Positions 1 through 11,404 of a stretch of 64,000 nt of DNA are shown here, in pieces. The position numbers and the translations under genes are program-made. The notes beneath the pieces were generated by a model that was given only the letters and a program-made list of their open reading frames with translations, was not told the DNA's origin and made no database searches. Each line of letters starts with the position of its first letter. Within the stretch, counting starts at the first letter, position 1. This DNA comes from Marasmius tenuissimus (taxonomy: Eukaryota; Basidiomycota; Agaricomycetes; Agaricales; Marasmiaceae): the NCBI GenBank assembly GCA_029532415.1, contig JAQOTA010000071.1, positions 1,984,001-2,048,000 on the forward strand, in the 5' to 3' direction.

Positions 1-620
1 AAGCTCAACATTGTGGTCCAACATATGACCTGCTTGACGTGTTCTTCGTCTTTGTCTCCACTTTGCAATCCGCATACTGATGAACCCTATAATTGCCAGA
101 ATCGTTGAATAACTTAGCACAGGGAATATCGCTGTGTAGCTCGATGGCTGCAATGCCATAGCCATAATCGGGGACGGTGATGAGCCAGAGTGTGACACGT
201 TGGTGAAGTGCGATTCGGCAGGTGGTACCACAGCTCGTGGGGCCAGGTCGGCCGCAGTCTGTGACGAGGTACGGTCAAGGCGATCAGGTAGCGAGCTGTA
301 GCAAGGTCAATACTGTACAGTCAATGTTATTAAGAGATATAACTCACCTCCCGCTCAATACCAGCTCGAATAAATCGTTCTGTGGTCTAGGTAACCGGTC
401 AAATTAGTTCCTGAACCCTTCCGCAACGAGATACCAACCTGGGGACACCAGAAGACTGCTGTGCCAGCTCAGCATAGTCTTGTCTGCGAGGTCATTCAGC
501 AAGCTTGACACGCTTCATGAACAAGTCCACGTACGATTCGGACGCCAATGGAGGGAGTAGAGGCGTTGAGGAGGTGACCAGAACCCAGGATACCAGAGCC
601 AAATACCATAGAGCGAACAT
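1..620 (-). CDS. Signal-peptide, single-pass membrane protein (3' end outside window)
   Basis: I do not recognise the family. Reading the minus strand, ATG at 620-618 opens a signal-peptide-like segment (MFALWYLALVSWVLV). Exons 620-535, 483-435, 379-348 and 295-1 join in frame across three introns of 51, 55 and 52 nt with GTACGT, GTATCT and GTGAGT donors. The joined product is about 154 residues so far: signal peptide, a polar Ser/Pro-rich ectodomain with an N-glycosylation site (NVS), a hydrophobic span (AIFPVLSYSTILAIIGFI), then a basic stop-transfer stretch (KWRQRRRTR). This is type I topology with a cytosolic tail running off the left edge. Function is unknown. The gene model is inferred from consistent phase and intron length only. 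Confidence 0.55.
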
Positions 621-982
621 GTTTGGAGGGAAAGGTGAGGAACGGATTCAAGCTGACATGGTAATAAAGAAAGCCGTGCTATTACGGGTTTGCCGAGCTC
701 GCAGTTGGCATGAGGGAATCGTGTGTTCCGACACGTGGTTCCCGAAAGAGAAACGGGCAGTCTGCAGCGCAGCTGATATGAATCCATTTTAACTTGAAAG
801 GCTCTGCAAACTGTCTGCAAACGAGCTCCAATGCAGCCGTTCTGCATGCATTAAATTCGTGTAATTGAGAATGGAAGTGTATGTCAAGGTGTTAAAGGCG
901 CAGAAGCGCCCAAATTGAGCGATGCGGCCAAACTCGCGCAAATAGCCTCTCAATCTCTGGCCACCACCATCTCCATCTCATA
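621..982. promoter_or_regulatory. Divergent intergenic region, left-edge gene / BuGZ
   Basis: A stretch of 362 bp separates the start of the left-edge membrane protein (minus) from the BuGZ start (plus), so it should carry both promoters. I see no clear TATA box. A CCACCACCATCTCCATCTCA pyrimidine/CA-rich leader lies just before the BuGZ ATG. Confidence 0.35.
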
Positions 983-2405
983 ATGGCAAAGAAGAAAAAC
1001 AAGCAGGTTCGTTCTATGAAGCGTTCTCCCATCCTTGCTCTAATCCTTTCTAGGTCCTTCGCCCATGGTGCTGGTACTGTGAACGTGAATTCGAAGATGA
1101 AAAAGGTCCCTTGCAACCCTTTTTCAAACGAGAATTGCACTGACCAGCCCTCCATAGTCCTCATGCAACATCAAAAGGCCAAACACTTCAAATGCGGGAT
1201 GTGTCCAAGAAGATTAAATACAGCCGGAGGTCTTGCTGTTCACATACAGCAAGTGCATAAATTGGAAGCTGAGAAGTGCGCACGTTACAACTACCTTTTG
1301 TTGCTCGTTCAAACTGACAAACATGTGCAGCTTACCTCGGATTGAAAATGCTCTACCAGGTCGCGATGGATATGAGGTTGAGATCTTTGGAATGGAGGGT
1401 ATTCCTGCTCCAGATGTCGCAGACTATAAGCGTCGTAAAGAAATTGAGCTCGGTTTAGCTGCCGGTTCGATATCTCAGCCTCCAGCCAAACGACCTAAAA
1501 CCGAGAATAGACCATTGACCGAAGACGAACTCAAGGCAGCCCTTGAGGCACACAAGGCACTGATGGGGGCTAACAACGAAACGACTCCTGTGACCGATGG
1601 TAGCACCGGAGGCGTTTACGGTGCCCCACCTCAGGCCTACGCAGCGCCCCCGACCCCCGCACCCCCAATAACTCCTGTGCCGGGAATGGCTCCTCCACCG
1701 CCCGGCATTTCACCTCCCCCCTTCATGCCTCCACCTGGTATGGGTATGCCCGGTCAACCTCCATTCATGCCGCCCCCGGGAATGCCTGGTTTCCCCCCTG
1801 GGTAAGTTACACTCACCATCTTCTAGCCTTAGCTAAACGTGTATCTGCTCCAGGCCACCTCCTCCAGGATTCCCGATGCCACCGGGATTTCCTCCTCCAG
1901 GTATGATGCCTCCGCCTGGTATGTCTCCACCTCCCGGAATGTTTGGAGGCCCTCCACCTCCTGGAGTTGGTAGACCACCCATGGGACCCCCTCCTACCTT
2001 TGTTCCCCCTCAGCAAAACGCTGGATCGCCGCCTCCGCCGGTGCAATTCCCTCCTGCTAATTTCGCGACACCCACACCCCCGCCTGTGCCTTCGATGCCC
2101 CCAAATCTCCCACCAAATTCAAGCGGTCAGGTCTCCTCGTCTCAGCCTACCTTACCAAAACCCGAGTTGAAGCAGACTAATCCTCCTTTCAAAAAGCCGA
2201 CGGAGCTCAAATACCAGGATGCTAACTTCTCTCCGGTCAGTTGTGAATGTTAGGTCGAATTATCTGCAACTTCTAATGCCCTTGAAATCAATAGGAGGAA
2301 CAACGCGCACATCACTCGAAATATAGATTCGTCGGTGGCCCTTCGATTGAAGGTGCTGAAGAGTCCAGAGGGAAGAAGCGAGCAAGAGCAGAGGATTTCC
2401 TGTAG
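983..2405 (+). CDS. BUGZ: BuGZ/ZNF207-family C2H2 zinc finger protein
   Basis: Homologue of animal BuGZ (ZNF207), which binds microtubules and the checkpoint protein Bub3 and promotes spindle assembly. Six exons: 983-1006, 1054-1105, 1158-1275, 1331-1801, 1854-2235, 2295-2405. The N-terminus (MAKKKNKQ) runs into two zinc fingers, CWYC...HQKAKH and CGMC...HIQQVHK, followed by the family signature [19 protein letters not shown]. The middle is a long Pro/Gly/Met-rich low-complexity tract (PPPG, PPGM repeats), typical of the phase-separating part of BuGZ. The last exon junction joins DANFSP to [10 protein letters not shown], matching the S-x-EE-x-RA-x4-KY block near the GLEBS (Bub3-binding) segment of animal BuGZ. 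Expected site is nucleus and spindle. Family assignment is strong; function in fungi is inferred. Confidence 0.9.
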
Positions 2406-3346
2406 ACCTCTTTCGGTGCCCTGGGTGAGGGACGGAAGCCGCTTCTCAACTAGTCCGTCCAACCCTCTCCGTCTATCATCTCGCTGTCTCCTCTTCATTT
2501 TCGCTGTTCTCACTACTTCGCACGAAGGAACACAAACACGCGTGAAGCGGTCGTGGCTCTGCTTTCAGTGTGTGTAGTTTCTCTACTCTCTCTTTTTTCT
2601 TCTTAAAACATGTCTTCCTCTGCGAGAGGTGAGCATTCTTTACTTATATACCGTTGAGCTCAATGCGATGTGTACGATGTGTATTACGGTCGGTCTCCTC
2701 TATTTGATCATCTACTCATGTTTGAATCATGTTTGCGAGCGAGAACGAGTACAAAGGCGCGCAAGGAGGGGGAACAAGTAAGAACGATAAGCAAGAAGGG
2801 GCTGAAAGTCAGTTCGGACTGCTCTGTGGTGATTCATGTCGATTCTGAGATTGCTAGCAGGTATACGTGGCAGGTTTGGACTCGTTTTGGGTATTTCGAA
2901 AATGTAAATCGTGTCTTGTTGGTATAAGTACAGTACGAACTCGAAATTACATTCTAGTCCTACCACCAGCCATTTGAATGCCGACGGTCTGCAGTCTGCA
3001 GATGAGATAAGGTGAAAGGCACTCGCGCAGGGTCATTTCGTGACTCCGTCCCTTGACTCACCACTACCATTACTGGCTCGGAGATTCGCCTCCTATCCTC
3101 AACCTTAGTCTCTGCGTACCAATATCGTGACCAGCTTTGGAAAAGAGGTGAAAGGGTTTGAGCTTGACTGCCACGCGAATCAAGGCGGGCGTCGAATTTC
3201 GACGGACTATATTCCCCGTGCGTTATACCTGTTCACGTCCATTGTGTCTTTCTAGTTTTCTACAGGATTTTCGAAAACTCCTTCGTCTCTAAACTTCAGC
3301 TCATTATATCTTGTACCCATTCAGAACATCCGTTATTATCTCTGCA
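2406..3346. other. Intergenic, 3' UTR of BuGZ and promoter of FHA/G-patch gene
   Basis: No supported gene. An ATG at 2610 followed by six codons and a perfect GTGAGC donor (2629) could be a first coding exon, but I found no convincing second exon. Short open frames around 2670-2930 look random. Confidence 0.4.
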
Positions 3347-4513
3347 ATGGAGGATGGAGAAATACATGACTCCTCGGATTCTACTCGTCCCTCTGGAAGA
3401 CCTACCTATGACTCATCATATGAATGGCCATGGGATACAACTTCTTTAGAATACCCCATGCCACAGGAACGCATACTCAATCGAGAAGCGGAGGCGTCTC
3501 CGCCACTCACCGTCCCAACTCGGAGCAACAGCTCGGCCAATACATGTCGCCTCATCGTCTCCCACACTCGGATTCTTCCAAAGTTGCTTCGTGTTGCACG
3601 ATTGGACGGGTACGCAGAGGTTCAGCTCGGTCGAGACGCGGCCCATGACACCGTTCCGAGAATCCGGCTCAGGGAAATGGAAGTGTCGAAGCTTCATGCA
3701 ACAGTTTACTGGGACCAATCATGGAACGGATGGGGTATAGTCGATATGGGCTCGAAACATGGGACATTCCTTCGTTCTTCTACTGGAAATACCACCGAAT
3801 CCGACCCTCGTGGGACGAGGCTTTCGCTACCAAAAGCCGCCAGTGTTCCTAAGAGGCTGCGCCATCTAGATGTGATCACCATTGGAAGCACCGCTTTCAT
3901 CGTTCACATCCATGAAGAAGGATTGCCTTGCGTCGACTGCTCTCCTAAACAAGTCGAGAATGAGATTCCGCTATTCCCTGTTCCAAAAAAACGAACTGTT
4001 TCCAGCCGAGAAGGCTCCTCGGACACAGTGCGTGAATCGACATCCATATCATCTTCTAAAGCAGCTCTCTCTCAACTGAAGCGAGAGCTTCTACCGCGTC
4101 ATGATGATGCATCTAGGAAGAATACTTCTACCTATCGCTACGTCGACCGCTCAGCACGACGGCGGGCAATGTACCCAATGTCGAAGGCCGATGCGCCTGG
4201 AGTTCCAGTCGGTTCGTCGCCTGAACCCTTGGTCCACGAGACTGGATCGACGAAGCCCCCAGAGAGACCCATTGGCCAACCCGCTGCTCCTTTGACGTCG
4301 TTCAATGTTGGACATATGTTATTGGTCAAGCAAGGGTGGGTACCAGGTACCTCGCTTGGTACAGTGGAGAATGGTCGCGTTGAGCCATTGGACGTGAAGA
4401 TCAGGAGTGATAGGTCAGGTCTGGGGGCTTCTGTTCCTCAAGAAGTCCTGGGCTCGCCCGCGGATGGCTACAAAGGTGCAGATAAGTACACACGGTGGCC
4501 AGGGTCACGATGA
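3347..4513 (+). CDS. FHA + G-patch domain protein (AGGF1-like)
   Basis: Intronless gene of 388 residues. The chosen start is ATG 3347 (MEDGEIHDSS); the frame is open upstream but only from a non-ATG codon. Residues ~75-190 form an FHA domain, a phosphothreonine-binding fold, with the hallmark strand VQLGRDA, the SKLHATV segment and W-G-I-VDMGSKHGTFL. Residues ~325-370 form a divergent G-patch (KQGWVPGTSLG ... RSGLGA), a motif that in other proteins activates DEAH helicases. An FHA plus C-terminal G-patch is the architecture of the animal protein AGGF1 and its fungal relatives. The linker (~200-320) is Ser/Arg-rich and disordered. Expected nuclear, in RNA processing or signalling; the exact role is unknown. 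Confidence 0.8.
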   Translation: MEDGEIHDSSDSTRPSGRPTYDSSYEWPWDTTSLEYPMPQERILNREAEASPPLTVPTRSNSSANTCRLIVSHTRILPKLLRVARLDGYAEVQLGRDAAHDTVPRIRLREMEVSKLHATVYWDQSWNGWGIVDMGSKHGTFLRSSTGNTTESDPRGTRLSLPKAASVPKRLRHLDVITIGSTAFIVHIHEEGLPCVDCSPKQVENEIPLFPVPKKRTVSSREGSSDTVRESTSISSSKAALSQLKRELLPRHDDASRKNTSTYRYVDRSARRRAMYPMSKADAPGVPVGSSPEPLVHETGSTKPPERPIGQPAAPLTSFNVGHMLLVKQGWVPGTSLGTVENGRVEPLDVKIRSDRSGLGASVPQEVLGSPADGYKGADKYTRWPGSR

Positions 4514-5322
4514 CGGCGGAATGAACTCCAAGCTCACACAAAATGAACGTGAAATCTTCACCAGCCTTGCACACTTCGACCACGTTACTTGTTCTATTCC
4601 TCCTATCATGACATCGATACTGAGCTGAAGTGACGATAGTAACGGAGGGTGCGAACGCTCGGAGACGATGGACGTCCAGGCGAAGCCGGTCAGATCCTTG
4701 CCTCTGCTTCACGGGGTCGTATCTTCATCATTCACCCGTGTACGACATCTTGGACTGGCTCATATATGTAGTGCACATCCCATCCCATTGTCGATCACGG
4801 CAAGATCACACGTCATTCTTCCACATTCCCTCCTTGAAGTTGTAGTCTCCGAGGGCATTCGCGGGTTCGTCGTCTGGTACGTCAAGCGAGGAAGGTGAGA
4901 GCTCATCTTGAGCTTCTGACTCTATTCGCCCTCATTCTCCTCACTCCGTGACAGGCTAAAAGCAACTGAATTGGACATCTCTCGTTCTATACTGGTGGCT
5001 ATGCGTAGGTGTTTGCACGAGTGGCCGTGGATGTGAAGAGATGCTCTATTATTTGCTGTATCATCCACATCATAAACAATCTCCGCTCAGAGACTCAACC
5101 TGAGACTTGACTTTTGCGAGTCACAGCAGTGGTATGCAGTGGTAACGGCCGAAGGTCTCTAGTTCCGGATTGAGAAAAAGAAAAAAGGACAGGACCAAGC
5201 AAGCGCTCAAAGTCACCAGCCCATATAATCTTCTCACACGTGAAGTTCTGGTTCCATTAACCCGTCCCAACCGTCATGAGCTTTCTCCCTTTCTCTCTCA
5301 TTTCCGCTCATGCACTTCTTAG
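4514..5322. other. Intergenic region
   Basis: 3' flank of the FHA/G-patch gene. Several 60-100 residue open frames overlap on both strands without recognisable similarity, signal peptide or consistent splicing. I see no gene here. Confidence 0.4.
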
Positions 5323-5765
5323 ATGCGTTCAAGTCTCAAGATCCACCATTCTGTGACTGCCAACGTGTCCCGAGAATATCTCCGTAAATCCTTAATCTCC
5401 ATTCGTCGATCCCAACGGACCCTTTCGTGCCCAGAGCATCCCTCGAAGTATGTTTCGATCCACCTCGGTAAAGGGCGCTCTTTACGGTCATTCGTTACAA
5501 TATTGCGGTATTCGGAAGCAAGGGCCGTCAAGAAGAGATCTCGGAATGCGTCCTACTAATACGCTCTCAACCACTATCTATTTTGGAATGGAGCCTTTCC
5601 AGGGATGTACAAGAATTCAGGGATTGGCTCAAACTTGCCGCACGCCAAGTAGGTACTTCATCTGGTCATCGCAAACGTGCCGCTGATCTCATGTCAAGAT
5701 ATTCAGCGAGTTATGTACGTCCCTATGGCAGCTCAAATTCTCAAAACCCCGACACCACGACGTAA
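5323..5765 (+). CDS. Hypothetical small protein (two-exon model)
   Basis: Not recognised. ATG 5323 opens a basic, Ser/Arg-rich N-terminus (MRSSLKIHHSVTANVSREYL) that could be a mitochondrial presequence. Exon 1 ends at 5447 at a consensus GTATGT donor. A near-perfect branch site (CTACTAATAC, ~5552-5561) precedes a TTTCCAG acceptor at 5602. Exon 2 (5603-5765) continues in phase with an amphipathic helical stretch (DVQEFRDWLKLAARQVG) and stops at TAA. The product is about 95 residues. The intron is long for this window (155 nt), and a further GTACGT donor sits near 5715, so the C-terminus may differ. Support is splice consensus only. Confidence 0.35.
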
Positions 5766-7035
5766 CGCGTCGGATGCTTAGTGCTTATTTTTCTCGCCCG
5801 AACTGTGTTGGTGACGTTGATCAGGTCAGGATGACAGGAATGTAAAGGCAAAGTCTCCTTCATCGTCGGGACTTCAAGACCATTCTACCTTGGGGGTTAA
5901 GTGTGAGCTTTCCCGTGTAGATGTACCTTTCGCGCAGTTTTGACAGTATATCATATTATTATCCACAGAAGAAGTGCCTTCTCTTCAATCTATGAGAACG
6001 CGACTCTAAGACAGAAGACTCGAACCAGACCGTCTTACGGGAACGGCAACTCACCTAGGACCACGATGTGCCGCCGTGTACCCCCTTGCGATACGTTCAG
6101 TGTGGCCTTTCCGTCCCGAGCAATGTATATGCTGCCTAGCATGACATGAATGGGTTTCAAGGACCAATAAATTCCCATATTCCTATGGACCACGATTAGC
6201 GACGTGGAATCTGCGTCATTGGCGTTAGGCTCACGTTCCGGGTATACCTTCACGAACAGGAGGAACGCTATTAGTATTCCGGCTCGCTTGTTCTCAACCT
6301 TTCGGCGTCTGCAAGCGACTCGGGCAGCTCAATAATCGATTCGTCAATCAGAGCCTATCATTGGAGCCAACAGCTGTTTGAACCATCAACACTAGCCTAG
6401 GGGGGGTTCATGATTCTGAATGGGACCCAGTTTGGTTTACAATTTCAATGGTTGGCACGCCGGGTGAGTGAAATTGATTGCCTCCCGTCTCGCATTTGCA
6501 GATATCACTAGAGATGCTCTCATGACCTGGCATATTGTGGCGGCTGAAATTGTCCCAGGACTCGTATTCTACAGCTATTTGTCCCGTTCTGAACACAAGG
6601 TTTCGCATCCTTTGGTCGGCCGTTGGTGAGCCTCACTTGCAATTCACTTCTCTCCGAAGTTGGTGAACTGATCTCCATAAACTATCAATCCAAAGCCATT
6701 GGATATCACTCATGACCTCGTCTACGGTTCTTTGGACATCCGAAATGGGTTACACATCCAATGCCACTCTATATCCGATACATATAATTTACCCAGCTAT
6801 CATCTCTCAGCGCGGGTACGTTTTCGCGCGATTTTCGACGATCTTCGTCTGACCTCGACCGGCACAAACAGGCCTCACGAGATTTTTTGGTTTACGAGAC
6901 TTGGTGCCGTTTTTTCCAACATTCTCCACTGTATAGTGTACACTATGCTACACTATGAACAACTCTGCGAAAGCGAGCGTGACCCCAGGTCATCGGAACA
7001 TCGGCGCTTCCTCTCGCTTCGTCTGATATGTACAT
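5766..7035. other. Gene-poor region
   Basis: Open frames on both strands of up to about 75 codons, none with recognisable domains or convincing splicing. It ends at the G-patch remnant. Confidence 0.35.
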
Positions 7036-7142
7036 ATGATCGTAAGTATTCATGTCAGCAGGGTTGGATACCAGGCACTTCACAGACCCAGGACGGCCGT
7101 GTTCAATACTCATCTATCCTCAAGAAAGGCCTGGGAGGATAA
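7036..7142 (+). pseudogene. G-patch remnant related to the FHA/G-patch gene
   Basis: The last ~30 codons of an open frame ending at 7142 read CQQGWIPGTS ... QDGRVQ ... KKGLGG. This lines up with the C-terminal G-patch of the gene at 3347-4513 (KQGWVPGTS ... ENGRVE ... RSGLGA), and the DNA is similar too. No FHA domain is visible upstream. It looks like a decayed partial duplicate or the last exon of a degraded relative. A short functional exon cannot be excluded. Confidence 0.4.
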
Positions 7143-7635
7143 TTCAACTCCTTGAGGAGCTGGTTCTGTCATGTGTAGCGAGTGGTTGGACCAACAATGC
7201 CATCCTAACTTAGGTGTATGAGGCTCACTCCAGTGGGCCCGAGCACAGGATCTTTCCTTTATCCCCGCGTGAATATAGAGATAATTGTATTCTTTGTTGA
7301 CGGTCGTCTCGACTATCAAAGACAACACCTGGCATAACCCCAAGTGAAAGTTCAACTTACGTTGTGTCGCGTCGAGCGCGATTCATCATTCTCGGGAGTG
7401 GCCCTGGGAAAATTGTGACGCATTTGATTGGTCGAGTCCACGAGCACGTGACCACAAGTTGAAAGCGAAGCGAGCTCAGACTGCAAACGCTCAGACGGTT
7501 ACTTGGACGTCGACCACGACCTTCCTCTGCTTTCCTCTGTCTATACTTCTTCTACACCCACAGTCCCTATTACACGTCCTTACTTCGTTATTTCCTCTTC
7601 ATAACCTCTTCTTTTCTCTACCTACGCTTCACTAA
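7143..7635 (+). promoter_or_regulatory. Cyclin gene promoter and 5' UTR
   Basis: This region of about 490 bp upstream of the B-type cyclin contains an inverted CCAAT box (ATTGG at 7427-7431) and an E-box/CACGTG palindrome at 7445-7450. A long pyrimidine-rich (CT) tract from ~7510 to the ATG is common at fungal transcription starts. Roles are inferred from motif alone. Confidence 0.4.
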
Positions 7636-9472
7636 ATGGCTACCAACCACGCACGCGTAAGTTCTCTTCTCTTCTCTCGCCTCTACTTTCGACTCTAAAT
7701 TCTCTCTCGAATTGCTTGCTGATTCTTTTTGTTCATTTTCGCGACCACTAGTTGCCTCAACGTCGTCCCGTTCGTGGCAAGCTCGACGAAAACGCTACCA
7801 GCAAACACCTTCGCCAGCCATCATCGGGTGTTACACTACCCTCTCGTACCATTATGAAGGACGCCGGCGGTGCCAAAGCAGTCCCTGTACGACCAGCATT
7901 GGGCGAGGTCACAACAACAGCGGTGAACAGAAAAGTACGTCTTCATCTCTTTTTCTCACACCGTGTACTGACCATCAAAATCAACCATCAATCAGGAAAA
8001 GGGTGTTTCTCTGAAGGAGAAGGAAGAGGTTGGCTTTAAGCGAGGTCGCTCGAACTCCTCAGCAAACATCGTGCAGCGAGTTCCTCTCGGTCCAGGACGC
8101 AGCCAAGTCGCACCACCCGTCACCAATGTCCAGCCCGTTCGAGCACCCCTTGCTCGAACAACGCGTCCTCTGCCTAATGCAACACGACAAATGAACCGAG
8201 GAACGACCAGCGCCTTTGTTGTTCATGAAGATAACGTCGTTGAAGACGCTCATCAAGATGTTGATATGGACGTCGAGGAGGACGTTCAAGTTATTCCGCA
8301 GAGTGAAGATATGGAGCCAGCTTTTGAACGCGGCGCGTCCACAGCTCCGATACCCATTGAAGATGATACCGAAGAGATGCACGTTGAAGATGAACTAGCA
8401 AGCGACGACGAAGATGAGATTGTGCCATCCAAGGCCAAGTCGCCGAGAGTCTGGCCAGACCTCCCAACAGCACAGAGGATGAAATGTGAGCGGGACGTGC
8501 AGACGATACGAGAGATGTTTGATGACGGAGAGGAACCTTATGACCCCACGATGGTCACTGAGTACGCGGAAGAAATATTCGAGTATATGGAGAGTCTTGA
8601 GGTAAGGCTTCGGATTCGTGGGTCACGAATGAATGCTCACGCCTCCCCAGGAGCGAATGATGCCCAAAGCCGACTACATGGATTCCCAAACAGAACTCAC
8701 CTGGGCAATGCGGGCGACTCTTATCGACTGGCTTCTCCAAGTTCACCTCAAATACCACATGCTACCCGAAACGCTCTGGATAGCGATTAACATCATCGAC
8801 CGATTCCTCTCCGTTCGCATCGTCTCCACACTAAAACTTCAACTCGTTGGCGTCACCGCAATGCTCATTGCTGCAAAGTACGAAGAGATTATGGCACCGT
8901 CAGTAGAGGAGTTTGTCTTCATGACGGAGCAGGGTTACACCAAGGACGAGATTCTGAAAGGAGAATGCATCATCCTGCAGTCTCTGGACTTCCAGGTATC
9001 GCATTACTGCTCGCCATACAGTTGGATGCGGAGAATCAGCAAGGCAGACGACTACGACCTGCAGACGAGAACGCTGGGCAAGTTCTTGATTGAGGTCACC
9101 TTGCTTGACCACCGGTTCTTGCGAGCGAAGTCTAGTTTGATAGCAGCAGTGGGAATGTACAGTGCGCGGGCGATGCTTGGTGGTGACTGGGTAAGTGCAA
9201 GGTTGTCAATCGTTCTCTCCACGTGCTCATCCGCTTGTCTTTCCTTTTCCGTACAGAATGAGGCCTTCGTCTTCCACTCCGGTTTCACAGAGGAGCAACT
9301 ACTCCCTGGTCATCAACTTATCGTCGAGAAGTTGGCAGAAAAGAACTTCACAAAACTCTACCTCTACAAGAAGTACGCCAACAAGAAGTTTCTGAAGGCT
9401 TCGACCTTCGCCGTGAAGTGGGCGAAGAGCCAGCTTTCTAGTTTGAGCGACGACGAGGACCAACTTAGCTGA
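7636..9472 (+). CDS. G2/mitotic B-type cyclin
   Basis: Five exons: 7636-7656, 7752-7934, 7996-8601, 8651-9190, 9257-9472. Mitotic cyclin that activates Cdk1 (relative of fission yeast Cdc13 and budding yeast Clb1-4). The N-terminal region (~1-270) is disordered, with a destruction-box-like RPALGEVTT (R-x-x-L core, the usual final Asn replaced) and an acidic stretch. The cyclin N box starts around MRATLIDWLLQVHLKYHML and includes the hallmark MLIAAKYEEI; the C box follows with SLDFQVSHYCSPYSWMRRI. The C-terminus is basic then acidic (SSLSDDEDQLS). All splice phases agree. Degradation by APC/C through the D-box is inferred. Confidence 0.93.
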
Positions 9473-11350
9473 ACACTTTACTAAGTATCTGCTCGATTTC
9501 TTCTCTTCGCATGTGTCCCGCATCACTGTCACTGTACAACAGGCATCCATCCACTTTCTCTCCTCACTTTCACTATTCAAACCATGATCCCTCTCCATGT
9601 CTCCACTATTTCTCCTTTTCCTGTCATCCTCATCTCGCACCAAGGTCATCTCTGGATTTATCTTATCATTTTCGTTATCTTCCTCTACCTTTCCTTTATT
9701 CTACTCGTCATTTGTCCGCAATCTCAGATTTGTTTCAATTCTATCTTCTCAGTTTCCCAATTTTCAATCCAAGTGCCCGCGTATGTCTTCGTTGCTTTCA
9801 TTTGCTGTCGTATGCCTCTCGTTTCTCGCTCCTTCGGTGTTCACTCGGATTTGGAACACCTCATCTTTCTCCATCCTCCATCGCGCCAAAATCCTCACTG
9901 CGATGCAAATCAGACGTTTCCTCTAAAAAACATTCATTCGCCTACATCCTTTCGTAAGTTCGGCCTTCTAGACTGTGTTTTATTATCTATTCCTTATTTG
10001 CCCTCCCCTTTCTGCCTTCCCCTAATTTTCGATTTCACTGAAGGCTTTGTACATATCTTCTCCAGATCTACGGTGCCGCGCACGTATACAATCTGTACAC
10101 TTACCAGGTATATGTGCGCTGGCCGCTATCCCTCTCGCTCTTTATGAAGATCAACCATGTTTCTTCGTTCTCTTTCCTGGCAAACCAAGTGTTATTTAAT
10201 AGAAGCATGCAATACACCTTCGTTACATCTCAAGTCGTTGCCTGCCTTGTGAATCGGAAGAGAAGAGAAGAGACGAACACAATAGAGAAGTTTGACAATT
10301 TGCAGTCAGGGAGGAGTAACCGTGCGAACATTCCGACGTGCCTTCTCCCTTTCTACTTCCATGTTCTTCTCAATTTTGCTCATTAGCCACTCGCTTTTGA
10401 CGTCCTTACTGATCGGGATCTCAGAGTGAGAGCTGGCTCACGTACTTGCGGTGTCATTCAAATCGGTGCCTATGGCCCCTGTATGATGGTCGTCCCGTGG
10501 ATGGTGATGCAGGTAAAGCAAGGTAAAGCAGCGCTGCACCTGGGCTGGAAGGACGTTTCGGTCGCGTCAAGTATATTGCCAGCAAGGAAAGTGAGGGCTG
10601 TTACTCGCTTTACCCATAACGACAACACCAGCAGGTGCCATGTCGCGGGTAGGCGACAATCAACAACCTCGGGACCACAGGATGACGGCGAAATAGTACA
10701 GCCAGCGCTCATGGGAGCTCACTGCTTCAAGCTGTCCCGGCGACCATCCATCCGTTTGCCCATCATGCTTCTTGGGACATATTGCATTCCAGACCTGGAC
10801 TACGTAGGGCCCGATGGTCAGCTATCAATGATCTCATCGTCAACTCCAATCCTGGTCTCCGCACAATGGTCGCGCCTTCAAGCAAGCTCCTTGCCGGAAG
10901 GCGGTGCAACCACAAATCATCTGCGTATCCCCCCAACGGGGGCCAGTTGCCAACGGTTGGCGGTTCATCTTGGGACCAACCCGTTGTTACCCCTAGTCCA
11001 ACTCACCTTTTCCAGAGTGACGAGGCACGATCATCCATCGCCTTATAGTGCTTTGACGTGTTGGAAGACCACAAGCGTGTTGTGACTTGGGATATAGAAC
11101 TCTGGCATGCCTCCTTTACGAGCAAATTCACGCCCTCAGCCAAGACATGTATGACTGGCCCCAAGAATGGCGTTGATGTGACCGCCACCAGCCGCCACCC
11201 TTTCATATGCTCCATTAATGAATCATGATGTCTCCAGATCTGCATCCGACATCTTCATCTGCCCAACAACGTGTGTATCCAAGGTGCGTCTTTGCGTGTC
11301 CGGGCGCGGATCAACTAATTATTTTATCAAGGCCCGGGGTCTCAACCTAC
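9473..11350. other. Intergenic region with CT-rich 3' flank
   Basis: About 1.9 kb. The first 600 bp are strongly pyrimidine-rich, giving long Ser/Phe/Leu-rich open frames that are compositional artefacts, probably the 3' UTR of the cyclin. A 219-codon frame at 10426-11085 has no recognisable domain and does not begin near promoter signals; I do not call it. Confidence 0.4.
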
Positions 11351-11358
11351 TATAAAAA
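11351..11358 (+). promoter_or_regulatory. TATA box of SDR gene
   Basis: TATAAAAA lies 54 bp before ATG 11405. An earlier in-frame ATG at 11366 would fall upstream of the expected transcription start, so the position favours 11405 as the start codon. Confidence 0.5.
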
Positions 11359-11404
11359 TCGATTTATGCAACGGACCCAGCAATTTCCCCTCGAAACCCC
11401 GAGC

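Noticed and set aside
2610..2966. Possible small spliced gene starting MSSSAR
   Set aside because: Good first donor, but none of the possible acceptors gives a convincing continuation.
9511..10147. Overlapping frames rich in Ser, Phe and Leu
   Set aside because: Produced by the pyrimidine-rich 3' flank of the cyclin gene.
10426..11085. 219-codon open frame between cyclin and SDR
   Set aside because: No recognisable domain, odd composition, no promoter or intron signals; likely chance.
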